39,666 nt of DNA from Verrucomicrobiia bacterium Tous-C4TDCM (GTDB lineage: Bacteria; Verrucomicrobiota; Verrucomicrobiia; Verrucomicrobiales; Akkermansiaceae). Below the pieces are notes generated by a model. The model was not told the origin of the DNA, ran no database searches, and was given only the letters and a program-made list of their open reading frames with translations. Of this stretch, positions 6,808 to 13,862 are shown in pieces. Within the stretch, counting starts at the first letter, position 1; every line of letters starts with the position of its first letter. The stretch is from positions 1-39,666 of the forward strand of contig NEUO01000013.1 of the NCBI GenBank assembly GCA_002304315.1, given 5' to 3'. The position numbers and the translations under genes were made by a program.

Positions 6808-7557
6808 ATGGAATTCCTGAACATCCACAGCAGCACCTACAACTCGCCGGCCTTCGTCGGCGCGGAGCCTACCGACCGCGCCACATGGCTCTGCCTCCTT
6901 TTCTTCTGCATCGGCCAGGAGAACGGCGGCACCATCGACAACTGCGGCGGATGGAGCGACCGCAAATGGCAGCAGCTGGTCCGCGTCACGCTCGAAGAGA
7001 CCGGGCGGACCACCGAGCTCTGGGAATGGATCGAGACCGAGGGCGGAGGCCGCTCGCTGAAGGTCGCCTTTTACCCGACGGACGCGGAGCAGAAGGTAAT
7101 CGCAGCCCGAAAGAGCGGACGCGCCGGAGGCCTCGCCAAGGCCGGCGCTACTGGCACACGCCCTAGCGAACCCCAAGCGCCGGCCAAGCAACCGCCCGCG
7201 CAGCCCGGTAGCGAACGCCCTACGAAAGGGAATGGAATGGAAGGAAAAGGAATGGAAGGGAATGAAAGCGCGCCGCGCGCGCGCGACGCCGACGCCCGCA
7301 GCGAATTGCCCACGAGCCTCGACACACCGCCAGTCCGCGAGGCGTGGCAACGCTGGCTTGTCCACTGGTCGCAGACCTTCAACGACAGCCGGCCGATGCC
7401 GGAGCAGACCGCGCACATCCACCTGCAGAAGCTCGTGGAGTTTGGCGCCGAGCAGGCCCCGGCCGCCATCGACAACGCCATTGCCAAACGCATGCGCGTC
7501 CCGCTGCTGCCCTTCCCGGATCGCAACCAAGCCCCCAACGGCGCCGCCATGCGCTGA
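6808..7557 (+). CDS. Phage replication organizer-like protein
   Basis: A 249-residue protein with an N-terminal winged-helix-like region (MEFLNIHSSTYNSPAFVGAE, ATWLCLLFFCIGQENGGTID, KWQQLVRVTLEE). A low-complexity Gly/Pro linker follows (residues about 108-172), then a C-terminal helical domain (VREAWQRWLVHWSQTFNDS, MPEQTAHIHLQKLVEFG). This is the plan of phage O-type or DnaD-type replication proteins: a DNA-binding domain, a linker, and a domain contacting the helicase or its loader. The next gene is a DnaC-type loader, supporting the assignment. The linker DNA at 7222-7268 carries GGAATGGAA repeats that may be the phage origin. No enzymatic motif is present. Confidence 0.62.
   Translation: MEFLNIHSSTYNSPAFVGAEPTDRATWLCLLFFCIGQENGGTIDNCGGWSDRKWQQLVRVTLEETGRTTELWEWIETEGGGRSLKVAFYPTDAEQKVIAARKSGRAGGLAKAGATGTRPSEPQAPAKQPPAQPGSERPTKGNGMEGKGMEGNESAPRARDADARSELPTSLDTPPVREAWQRWLVHWSQTFNDSRPMPEQTAHIHLQKLVEFGAEQAPAAIDNAIAKRMRVPLLPFPDRNQAPNGAAMR
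7229..7267 (+). repeat. Iterated GGAATGGAA repeats, candidate replication origin
   Basis: GGAATGGAA occurs at 7229-7237, 7234-7242 and 7249-7257, with a one-base variant GGAATGAAA at 7259-7267. The top strand here is purines except for the T of each repeat and is clearly AT-richer than its surroundings. The repeats lie inside the linker of the replication organizer gene, the same position as the origin inside lambda gene O. The origin role is inferred. Confidence 0.5.
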
Positions 7558-7571
7558 CCTACTGGCGACCC

Positions 7572-8330
7572 ATGAGCACCGCTACCGAGAACGCCAGCGC
7601 ACCCGCCACCCCCGACTACGGCGACCCGAGCACGCCGGTCCCGGCCCATGTTCACGTGGAGCCACCAGCGACCGAGCAGGAAAGGTCGAAGGGACCGGAG
7701 CCCAAGCCGATGGGGAGCCTGATGGCCGAGATTGCCGCCAAGTGGAAGCTGGCCGGCGAGCTCGCGCCGCCCGGCACCGGAAAGAAGTTCGACATCGAGG
7801 AGTACGTGCGGGAGCAGCGAATGGCGATTTTCAAAGAGCTATGCCCGGCGGAATTCCGCGCGCCGATCGATCGCACCCTGCTGCCGAACCTCAAAGCATG
7901 GGACGAAGCAGACGCGTGGAGCGGCACCCACCCAGGCCTGTGGCTTTGGTCGCACGGCACCGGCCGAGGGAAGACCCGGATGGCATGGCGCCTCCTTGGC
8001 CGCCTGCACGTTCGGCACGGCCGGCAGATCGTGAAGGCGAGCGGCCAGCAGCTCGCGGAGAAGTACTTCGAGCACCACATGGACGGAGACCCGCGCGGCT
8101 TTTACCGCTGGCTCCTCCGGTTCGACACCATCCTGATTGACGACCTCGACAAGGTGGACCTCCGCGACCGCCGCTACGTGCGGATGATTCGCGAGCTATT
8201 CGACGAGCTGTACGCCCGGAGGAAACCCGTCGTCGTCACCTCGAACGAGCCCATCGCGTTCTTTCGGAAGATCGCAGGCGAGTCCTGCGCGCGCCGGATG
8301 CACGAGGTGTGCAACGAGATCCCGTTTTGA
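7572..8330 (+). CDS. DnaC/IstB-like helicase loader ATPase
   Basis: A 252-residue AAA+ protein that would load the host replicative helicase at the phage origin. It has a Walker A motif GTGRGKT with Lys134, Walker B ILIDDLD with Asp190-Asp191, a sensor-1 segment VVVTSNEP, and a late Arg pair (CARRMHEV) in the position of the arginine finger or sensor 2. The first 75 residues are Pro/Ala-rich and probably disordered, replacing the zinc-binding or helicase-contact domain seen in some loaders. It follows the replication organizer by 14 bp. Membership of the DnaC/DnaA clade is clear from the Walker motifs; the choice of loader over a transposition ATPase rests on context. Confidence 0.85.
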   Translation: MSTATENASAPATPDYGDPSTPVPAHVHVEPPATEQERSKGPEPKPMGSLMAEIAAKWKLAGELAPPGTGKKFDIEEYVREQRMAIFKELCPAEFRAPIDRTLLPNLKAWDEADAWSGTHPGLWLWSHGTGRGKTRMAWRLLGRLHVRHGRQIVKASGQQLAEKYFEHHMDGDPRGFYRWLLRFDTILIDDLDKVDLRDRRYVRMIRELFDELYARRKPVVVTSNEPIAFFRKIAGESCARRMHEVCNEIPF

Positions 8331-8365
8331 CCGGCAGCGAACCACGACCCCAAGGAGCGCAGCAG

Positions 8366-8566
8366 ATGAACCCAATGATCAGAATCGAAATCGACACGAA
8401 CCGACTCGCGCGGCTCGGCTTTGCCGAGTTTGCCAAAGCGCTGGAGAGCTGGGAGCGGACAAAGCAGGAGGCAGTCCGCCGCGGCCTCGCCGTGCACGAG
8501 TGGACCGAGAACCTCGATGGCATCAAGCGCGCGGAGATCCGGCGCCTGGAAGGAGCGCAGCGATGA
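8366..8566 (+). CDS. Small hypothetical protein
   Basis: Encodes 66 residues, almost entirely helical and charged (LGFAEFAKALESWERTKQEA). ATG at 8366 is preceded by AAGGAG at a normal distance, a rare clear Shine-Dalgarno site in this window, and the stop overlaps the next start as ATGA. No family is recognised. Sitting directly after the helicase loader, it could be a replication accessory protein, but that is only positional. Confidence 0.6.
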   Translation: MNPMIRIEIDTNRLARLGFAEFAKALESWERTKQEAVRRGLAVHEWTENLDGIKRAEIRRLEGAQR

Positions 8567-8925
8567 GCAGCGCATGGTTCGAGGCTGGCTGGTGCAGGAA
8601 GCTGAAGGAGTTCCACGTGATGGAAGAGAGCGACACCGCGCGCGGAATCAGCTGGCACCCCGACTTTGCGGCAACGGTGAAGAGGCAGCGCGCCCGAGCC
8701 ATTCGAGGCCTTCGAGGGCGAGTCGGCATGCAGAGCGCAAGTCTGGTGGAGGCCGTCAAAACCGCTGAAGAAAACCGAAGCCGGCGACGGAAGCGGTTCA
8801 TCAACGCCGGCCGTTACACGATGGTGGCGATTTACGCGGTGGCGATGCTGGGCGAGACGCAAAGCTACCGAGCCGCCATCGCCGTGCTGCTGGTGGCGTG
8901 GTTCCTCGAGAGCACAAGGGACTGA
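8563..8925 (+). CDS. Small protein with a C-terminal membrane hairpin
   Basis: A 120-residue protein. The N-terminal two thirds are soluble, basic and helical. The end holds two short hydrophobic stretches (YTMVAIYAVAML and YRAAIAVLLVAWFL) separated by a polar turn, which suggests a membrane hairpin with the N-terminus in the cytoplasm. A holin is possible by topology, but it lies in the early region, far from the late genes, so a membrane-linked early function such as exclusion is equally likely. It overlaps the previous gene by four bases. Family unknown. Confidence 0.58.
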   Translation: MSSAWFEAGWCRKLKEFHVMEESDTARGISWHPDFAATVKRQRARAIRGLRGRVGMQSASLVEAVKTAEENRSRRRKRFINAGRYTMVAIYAVAMLGETQSYRAAIAVLLVAWFLESTRD

Positions 8926-8994
8926 CCGACCGCCGCCGCACGCCAGCACCAACGACAAAAGCACTTTCAACCCAACCGAAAGGAACCAACCACG

Positions 8995-9636
8995 ATGAGC
9001 ACCCAGCTACCGCTACGGCTACAGGCCGAACAGATGACATACGGCGCCCAAATGCGCGCCCACCGCACGCAACTAAAGCTATTGCAGGGCGAGGTAGGAG
9101 CGCAAGTGGGCGTCACCAACAGCGCCGTGTCGCAATGGGAGCGCGACCGCAGGAAGAGGCCGAGCAGCAAGAAGGCCGCAGCGGCACTGGAATGGCTGCG
9201 CCAGCGGATCGTCCTGACCTACCTGCACGCCGACGCCACCGCGACACCGGCGGCGGCGCCTGTCCCGATCATTGCGCCCGACACCGGCGACATCGGAGAG
9301 CGGCTGCGCCTGGTCGTCCAAAAGGCAACGGAGGCATTCCCGCCGGAGGAAGGCGCGCAGTGGTTGGCGCACGCGCGCCTCGAAGTGCACGGCCTGCTGC
9401 GAAACATCATCGCGACTATCGACCTGCGCCCGACAGGAGCTTTGACGCCCGTAGGCTACGTGCACAGCACGGCGCCGGCATTCAGCGCGCAGATGGCGAG
9501 CTGGACGGCGGCCCTGCACGTGATCGAGACGGAGATCGAAGCGAAGGACCCACGAAACAAGGAACGCCGCCGCGCCGAGATCCTGAGAAAGCTCACCGTC
9601 GAGGAGCAGGAGCTGCTGGGCATCAAGCCGAGCTAA
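8995..9636 (+). CDS. Second XRE-type HTH regulator
   Basis: A 213-residue protein. Residues about 17-60 form a helix-turn-helix (QMRAHRTQLKLLQGEVGAQV followed by GVTNSAVSQWERDRR) of the XRE type with a long recognition-helix extension. The middle holds a Pro/Ala linker and the C-terminal half is helical with no peptidase or enzymatic signature. It is preceded by a 69-bp gap, AT-richer near its end with AAAGGA 14 bases before the ATG, so it may have its own promoter. It may control the middle or late genes or the cassette at 10194-10717. Targets are unknown. Confidence 0.72.
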   Translation: MSTQLPLRLQAEQMTYGAQMRAHRTQLKLLQGEVGAQVGVTNSAVSQWERDRRKRPSSKKAAAALEWLRQRIVLTYLHADATATPAAAPVPIIAPDTGDIGERLRLVVQKATEAFPPEEGAQWLAHARLEVHGLLRNIIATIDLRPTGALTPVGYVHSTAPAFSAQMASWTAALHVIETEIEAKDPRNKERRRAEILRKLTVEEQELLGIKPS

Positions 9637-9660
9637 ACTGGAGGGAGGACACCAACCGCC

Positions 9661-10068
9661 ATGATCGCAGAAGCAAGCCTGCCGGGGAGTCCGCCGGCCG
9701 CGGCGACCATCGAGGCAGCCCAGCAAACTGTCCCAGCCGCGGAGGAGCGGCCACCGTCTACGCTCCCCGACGGGAGGCGCAACCCGGCGTATTCAAAATG
9801 GTACTACCACACACCGCAGGGAAAGGCCGCCCGCGCGAAGTACCTCGCCAGCGACAAAGGCAAAGCCGCCATCCAAAGAAAACAGGCGAAACGAGAAGCT
9901 AGATCCGGCATCGGCCCCGCAGTTAAATGCGTCGAATGCGGCATCACCTATAGATTTGCGGACGTTGCGGCCCGCGGCTGGCAGCGTATGGGAAAATTTC
10001 GCTGCGTCTGCGACCTTTGCGTAGACCCGAGCAAAGATCCAATGGCGCCCGCCGACAGGTCGTCATAA
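9661..10068 (+). CDS. Zinc-finger-like small phage protein
   Basis: A 135-residue protein. Residues 44-75 carry two copies of a Y-x-x-x-x-x-G-K-A-A pattern (YSKWYYHTPQGKAARAKYLA, then SDKGKAAIQRKQ), a basic motif that I recall from phage endonuclease-like and DNA-binding proteins. The C-terminal third has Cys90-x-x-Cys93 and Cys115-x-Cys117-x-x-Cys120, consistent with one zinc site. It may bind nucleic acid. HNH catalytic residues are not seen, so a nuclease is not claimed. The gene is somewhat AT-richer than those upstream. A hairpin follows ten bases after its stop. Confidence 0.6.
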   Translation: MIAEASLPGSPPAAATIEAAQQTVPAAEERPPSTLPDGRRNPAYSKWYYHTPQGKAARAKYLASDKGKAAIQRKQAKREARSGIGPAVKCVECGITYRFADVAARGWQRMGKFRCVCDLCVDPSKDPMAPADRSS

Positions 10069-10078
10069 CGTTCCGAGT

Positions 10079-10103
10079 GAGCCACGGCGCTAGCCGTTGG
10101 CTC
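10079..10103 (+). terminator. Stem-loop after the zinc-finger-like gene
   Basis: GAGCCACGGC pairs with GCCGTTGGCTC around a GCTA loop with one bulged T. A T-tract is lacking, so it may need Rho or act as a processing site. The gap 10069-10193 otherwise holds the palindrome at 10164-10181 and no gene. Confidence 0.5.
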
Positions 10104-10163
10104 TAATCGGGGGTTCTGTGGCCTTCCAAAACGGGCGCGAAAATCCAACCGAAAGACCTTGCA

Positions 10164-10181
10164 ATGCGTGCGCGCACGCAT
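10164..10181. promoter_or_regulatory. Perfect 18-bp palindrome, candidate operator
   Basis: ATGCGTGCGCGCACGCAT equals its own reverse complement. It lies 12 bp upstream of the preferred GTG start of the next gene, a good place for an operator. The two XRE proteins of this prophage are candidate ligands; its half sites differ from the GCAC/GTGC operators at 2333-2397 although they share GTGC. Confidence 0.5.
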
Positions 10182-10193
10182 AGAGATACCAGA

Positions 10194-10379
10194 GTGAAAA
10201 CCAACCTAGCAATTTCAAAGCTCCTCAGCGCCACTCGACACACGCTGACGCGCGAAGAGCACCACGGCCTCCGCGAAGAATGCCGCCGCTACGCAAATCT
10301 AATGATTGAGGCGAAGCCGGGGAAATACGTGCGCCGCGAAGCACTCGAAACACTCAAACGAGCGGAGGCTGCACGATGA
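10194..10379 (+). CDS. Small basic helical protein
   Basis: Encodes 61 residues from GTG at 10194, or 71 from ATG at 10164. The later start is preferred because the earlier ATG is the first half of an 18-bp palindrome. The protein is helical and basic (LAISKLLSATRHTLTREEHH, LREECRRYANLMIEA) with no recognised family. It overlaps the next gene by four bases; the pair form a short cassette bounded by hairpins at 10079-10103 and 10685-10713. Confidence 0.55.
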   Translation: MKTNLAISKLLSATRHTLTREEHHGLREECRRYANLMIEAKPGKYVRREALETLKRAEAAR

Positions 10380-10717
10380 AAGCCTTCGGAGAAAAAAGCA
10401 CCGCCGCCGCTCAGGGGTTCGACCTTGAGACCATTACGGGGTGGCTAGAAGATATGATCTCAGACGAAGAAGGGCGCGGCCATCCGCTTGTGCCAAAAGC
10501 ATACGATGCGCTGCAGCTCCTGAACGAAATTTCGGAGGGCGTTGCAGGCGACACGCAACGAGCGAAAGCCGCAAAAGCGCGATGGAAACGCACGAGCAAG
10601 AAGGACCGATCCGCAGCGGGCAAAGCCGCCGCAGACGCGCGTTGGAAAACCAAGAAGGCCACGGGGCCACAGAACACCGTGGTCAGAGACGGCCCGCTCG
10701 GGGGCCGTTCTCTGTAG
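10376..10717 (+). CDS. Small protein with Lys/Arg/Ala-rich repeat
   Basis: A 113-residue protein. The first 60 residues are acidic and helical (ETITGWLEDMISDEEGRG). The later part has two related basic units, AKAAKARWKRTSKKDR and AAGKAAADARWKTKK, a W-containing motif found in many small phage and plasmid DNA-binding proteins. The coding end (DGPLGGRSL) is formed by the left side and loop of a terminator hairpin, so stop and terminator overlap. Family unknown; a nucleoid-like or regulatory role is only a guess. Confidence 0.58.
   Translation: MKAFGEKSTAAAQGFDLETITGWLEDMISDEEGRGHPLVPKAYDALQLLNEISEGVAGDTQRAKAAKARWKRTSKKDRSAAGKAAADARWKTKKATGPQNTVVRDGPLGGRSL
10685..10713 (+). terminator. Terminator hairpin overlapping a gene end
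   Basis: AGAGACGGCCC pairs with GGGCCGTTCTCT across a short GC-rich loop, just before the TAG at 10715. Downstream sequence is T- and C-rich (CTCTTTCTTTCC) though without a pure T-run. It separates the early cassette from the genes at 10745 onward. Confidence 0.6.
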
Positions 10718-10744
10718 CACATTGGTTCGACCTCTTTCTTTCCT

Positions 10745-11185
10745 ATGAAAACTCAAGAAAAACTGACACCGGCTCAAGTGGCCGACGAGTGCGAGATGCT
10801 CGCACAACAGGAATGCGACGGCGGCGACCGCGAGGCCGCTGCGCTCTTCATGACGCCATGCAACGCGATCCGCCAACTGCTCCGCACACTGGAGCGGCTC
10901 AACCATCGCGTGCATTCCGGCTACGACTTCAACGCAGACCCGGACAGCATGACGCTGGAAGTCGGCGACCTGCTCGCCGGAAAAGACGCCATCCTCGACG
11001 GCGACCGCCTCGACTGGCTCGACAAAAACCGCGCGAATCTCGTCTCCATCACCGAAAAATGGAGCGAGGAAAACGTGCTCTGGTGGCAGGTGCAGAAAGG
11101 CAAGAAGAGCCTGAGCGGACACCCCGAGGCGCTTATCCGAGTCGCCATCGACAACGCGATGCTCGGTAGGTCGAACAAGCAGTAG
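10745..11185 (+). CDS. Conserved small phage protein of unknown function
   Basis: A 146-residue protein. The C-terminal half has the pattern DGDRLDWLDKNRANL ... ALIRVAIDNAM, which matches a common small phage module (RLDWL..... LREAID.AM). I know no biochemical role for it. The N-terminal half is helical (ECEMLAQQECDGGDREAAAL). The module usually sits among accessory early genes. It starts just after the terminator at 10685-10713, so it probably has a promoter in the T-rich gap before it. Confidence 0.62.
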   Translation: MKTQEKLTPAQVADECEMLAQQECDGGDREAAALFMTPCNAIRQLLRTLERLNHRVHSGYDFNADPDSMTLEVGDLLAGKDAILDGDRLDWLDKNRANLVSITEKWSEENVLWWQVQKGKKSLSGHPEALIRVAIDNAMLGRSNKQ

Positions 11186-11209
11186 AGGACCGAGCGTATC
11201 CCTAACTCC

Positions 11210-11518
11210 ATGACGCGCCAGCGTACCCACCGACCGAATACGCCGCCCACGCTCCCCGAGCTGGTCGCCCGCGCGGAGCGCGCGCACGCGGAGCAGGTCC
11301 TGCAGGAGGTTTGTGCCGCCGTGGGCATCGGCCTGCGGACGTTGCAGAGCCAGGAGCAAAGCCGCGACGGAGCCCGGCGCCGCGCCGTCGTGGCGTGGGT
11401 GCTCCACCGCGAGATGGGCTGGACCGAAACGCGCACGGCGGAGGCCCTGAACCGCAGCGTTCGACAGGTCCGGCGGATGCTGAGGCACCGCCGCGACCGC
11501 CGCCACGGCCTCCGCTGA
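11210..11518 (+). CDS. HTH DNA-binding protein before the terminase
   Basis: A 102-residue basic protein. Residues about 52-95 (DGARRRAVVAWVLHREMGWT, then ETRTAEALNRSVRQVRRMLR) form a helix-turn-helix resembling the DNA-contacting C-terminal domain of DnaA and phage late regulators of the RinA type. The N-terminal part is a long helix. Its place directly upstream of the packaging genes suggests a late-gene activator. Binding to the origin or pac region cannot be excluded. The region 11519-11620 after it carries a small hairpin and no gene. Confidence 0.62.
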   Translation: MTRQRTHRPNTPPTLPELVARAERAHAEQVLQEVCAAVGIGLRTLQSQEQSRDGARRRAVVAWVLHREMGWTETRTAEALNRSVRQVRRMLRHRRDRRHGLR

Positions 11519-11548
11519 AGCAAGGGAGAAGCCGACAAACCGGCAATT

Positions 11549-11569
11549 GCGTCCTGTTTGGGAGGACGC
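11549..11569 (+). promoter_or_regulatory. Hairpin upstream of the small terminase gene
   Basis: GCGTCCT and AGGACGC form a perfect 7-bp stem around a 7-base loop, in the 102-bp gap before the terminase genes. It could be a terminator-like element or part of a packaging recognition site. There is no T-run. Confidence 0.4.
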
Positions 11570-11620
11570 GAACGATGGAAGGGCCCTGAAACCCGGACCG
11601 GGCGCGCGTGAGCTGCTCGC

Positions 11621-12310
11621 GTGCCCGAGGAGCAGCCCAAACAGACCCAGCTGAGCTTTGCCGCCGTCGCCGAACGGATGGAGTCCGTCGGCGTGGGCGC
11701 CTTGCCCGACGGCGCCGGCAACCTTTCCCAGCGGGAGCTGAAGTTTGTTCTCGCCGTCTTGGAGCACGGCCAGATGGCGCGCGCCGCCACCGAGGCCGGC
11801 TATTCGAAGGACAGCGCCGGAGCCATCGCCTCCGAGGTGCTGCGGAAACCCAAGGTGTTCGCCTTTTACCGGCGATGCCTGGGGCAGGTCGCCAGCAAGG
11901 CGGAGCTTATCATCGCCCGCCTGTACGAGCGCAGCGTCATCCTGCACGCCCGCTTCATGGAGGCCATGCAGGAGGCCGGCGACGCGCAGGAATGGCTGCT
12001 CGCCGTCTGCAAGTCCGAGAACGGCAAGAACGCCAAGGACGTCAAAGAATACGAGCTCCGCCGCGAGCGCGCCCAGCGCGATCAAAAGCATTACGGCACG
12101 CTCGCCAACCAGACCGACGGCCAGCTGCTGGCAGCCTTGGGGAAGATCCCCGGCATGCACCTGACCGGCGACATCAACCACAGCCACAACGGCGCCGCCA
12201 TGCCGGGCGGAGTCACGATCACGGTGCCCGTCGACGCCCTCCACGCCATGGCGCAGGTCCGCCGCGAGGTCATCACCGAGCGGAGCGCGCAGCAAGGAGC
12301 ACCCGCATGA
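11621..12310 (+). CDS. terS: Terminase small subunit
   Basis: A 229-residue protein that would recognise phage DNA and start packaging. The N-terminal region LSQRELKFVLAVLEHGQMAR then AATEAGYSKDSAGAIASEVL is the terminase_2 DNA-binding helix-turn-helix (T-x-K-Q/E-x-x-F plus AA..AGYS......A..LL.KP.V). A helical middle for oligomerisation follows (AELIIARLYERSVILHARFM). The tail (residues about 165-229), with HNGAAMPGGVTITVPV, is probably disordered and contacts the large subunit. The start is GTG at 11621. Its stop overlaps the large subunit start as ATGA. Confidence 0.82.
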   Translation: MPEEQPKQTQLSFAAVAERMESVGVGALPDGAGNLSQRELKFVLAVLEHGQMARAATEAGYSKDSAGAIASEVLRKPKVFAFYRRCLGQVASKAELIIARLYERSVILHARFMEAMQEAGDAQEWLLAVCKSENGKNAKDVKEYELRRERAQRDQKHYGTLANQTDGQLLAALGKIPGMHLTGDINHSHNGAAMPGGVTITVPVDALHAMAQVRREVITERSAQQGAPA

Positions 12311-13854
12311 CGGCCACCGCGCAGGCGCCCCAGAAAATCGCGATCGCTTCGCTGAGCGCGGAGCAGAAGCGCCTGCTCGGCTCGTTCTACGGCTTCGGCC
12401 GGTTCTTCCTCGGCCTGCCGATCATGGACGCCCCGGAGGAGCGCAAGGTCGGCGAGTGCCGCGACCCGGTCACCAACGAGCACTACTACGACGTCGTAGA
12501 GAACGACCGCCAGAAGCAGGTCCTCGATTCGCTCGACCTTGGCGGCAAGGTGAGCGCGCGCACCTGCAACGGCGCCGGCAAGACGACGATGCTGATCCCG
12601 ACGGCCGTGCTCGGGTTTATGACGTTCTACCCGCGCGCCAAGGTGGTCATCACCTCCGGCGTCGAGCGGCAGGTGCGCGCCCAGGTGTTCCCCGCGCTGA
12701 AGGCCTGCCAGCGCCGGCTCGAAGGCTGGGACTTCACCGACACGCAGATCACCGCGCCCAACGGCTCCGTCGCAATCGGCTTTGCCACGAACGACGGCGG
12801 CCGGTTCGAGGGCTGGCACGGCAACAAGGACCCGTTCTACAACCTGCTCCAGCACGACGGCCCGCTCCTTATCGTCGTGGACGAGGCGAAGTCGGTGAAG
12901 CCGCAGATCTTCGAGGCCATCGACCGATGCACGTACCAGAGCCTGCTGCTGACGAGCAGCTGCGGCGGCTCCTCCGGCGAGTTCTACAACAGCCACACGA
13001 AAAACGCCCGGTTCTGGCGGACCCACCAGATCGCGTCGCGCCACTGCCCGCACGCCGACCACAAGAAGAACGCGGAGCTCATCAACAAGCGCGGCAAGGA
13101 CGACCGGCTGGTGCGTTCGAAGGTCTTCGCGGAATTCATGGGCGGCGTCGAGGGCGCCTGCATCCAGCGGGGCTGGGTGGAGCGCTGCATCGCCACGCCG
13201 CCGCCGTTCAGCCCCGGCGCCCACCGTTTCTTTTGCGACTTCGCCGCCGGAGGCGACGAGAACACCATTGCCGAGGCCGTGGGCAACCGCGTGCGCCTCG
13301 TGGCCGCGTGGCGCGAGCGCGACACCATGCGCGCCTGCGGCCAATTCATCGACCAATTCAACCGCCTCGGCCTCGGGCAGGACGCCGTGGCGCGCATGGT
13401 CCGCGGCGACGAGGGCGGCCTCGGCAAGCCCATGCTCGACCGGATGGCGGAGATGGGCTGGCGCCTGGGCCGCGAGAACAACGGCGCCAAGGCCCGCCGG
13501 AAGGACTACAAGAACCGCGGCGCGGAAATGTGGTGGGAGGCCTCGAAGAAGTTCGAGCTGGGCCGCGTCATTTGCGAAGGGCTGGACGACGTCACCATCG
13601 CGCAGCTGACCGCCCGCGTGGGCTTCGCCCCGTCGACCGGCGTCCTCGAGGTCGAGTCCAAGGAAGACATGCGCGAGCGCGGCGAGGATTCCCCCGACCG
13701 CGCCGACGCCATCGTGGGCGCCCTCGATGAGCCGCCCGCCTTCGAGCCCGTCCCCTTCGCCGGCGTGCCCGGCCACAACCTGTCCCTGCTGGACCGCATG
13801 CTCGAGGAGCGCGGCCACGACCAAATCGAGATCCCCGGCGCTTACGCCGGCTGA
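12307..13854 (+). CDS. terL: Terminase large subunit
   Basis: A 515-residue packaging motor. The ATPase domain has Walker A CNGAGKTT with Lys92, Walker B LLIVVDEAK with Asp192-Glu193, and a coupling segment LLLTSSCGG near residue 220. The C-terminal RNase H-like nuclease has acidic residues at FFCDFAAGG (Asp311) and DRADAIVGAL (Asp464/Asp467), the usual first and last metal ligands; a middle acidic residue probably lies near MVRGDEGGLG. Its length is normal for the family. It moves DNA into the procapsid through the portal encoded next and cuts it. It is coupled to terS by a four-base overlap. Confidence 0.93.
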   Translation: MTATAQAPQKIAIASLSAEQKRLLGSFYGFGRFFLGLPIMDAPEERKVGECRDPVTNEHYYDVVENDRQKQVLDSLDLGGKVSARTCNGAGKTTMLIPTAVLGFMTFYPRAKVVITSGVERQVRAQVFPALKACQRRLEGWDFTDTQITAPNGSVAIGFATNDGGRFEGWHGNKDPFYNLLQHDGPLLIVVDEAKSVKPQIFEAIDRCTYQSLLLTSSCGGSSGEFYNSHTKNARFWRTHQIASRHCPHADHKKNAELINKRGKDDRLVRSKVFAEFMGGVEGACIQRGWVERCIATPPPFSPGAHRFFCDFAAGGDENTIAEAVGNRVRLVAAWRERDTMRACGQFIDQFNRLGLGQDAVARMVRGDEGGLGKPMLDRMAEMGWRLGRENNGAKARRKDYKNRGAEMWWEASKKFELGRVICEGLDDVTIAQLTARVGFAPSTGVLEVESKEDMRERGEDSPDRADAIVGALDEPPAFEPVPFAGVPGHNLSLLDRMLEERGHDQIEIPGAYAG

Positions 13855-13862
13855 CCCACGCC

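Noticed and set aside
9661-10068. HNH endonuclease
   Set aside because: The paired CxxC motifs fit, but the His-Asn-His catalytic residues are missing, so only a zinc-binding protein is claimed.
10164-10193. ATG 10164 as start of the small cassette gene
   Set aside because: The ATG is the first half of an 18-bp perfect palindrome that looks regulatory; the GTG at 10194 gives a more natural protein. The choice stays uncertain.
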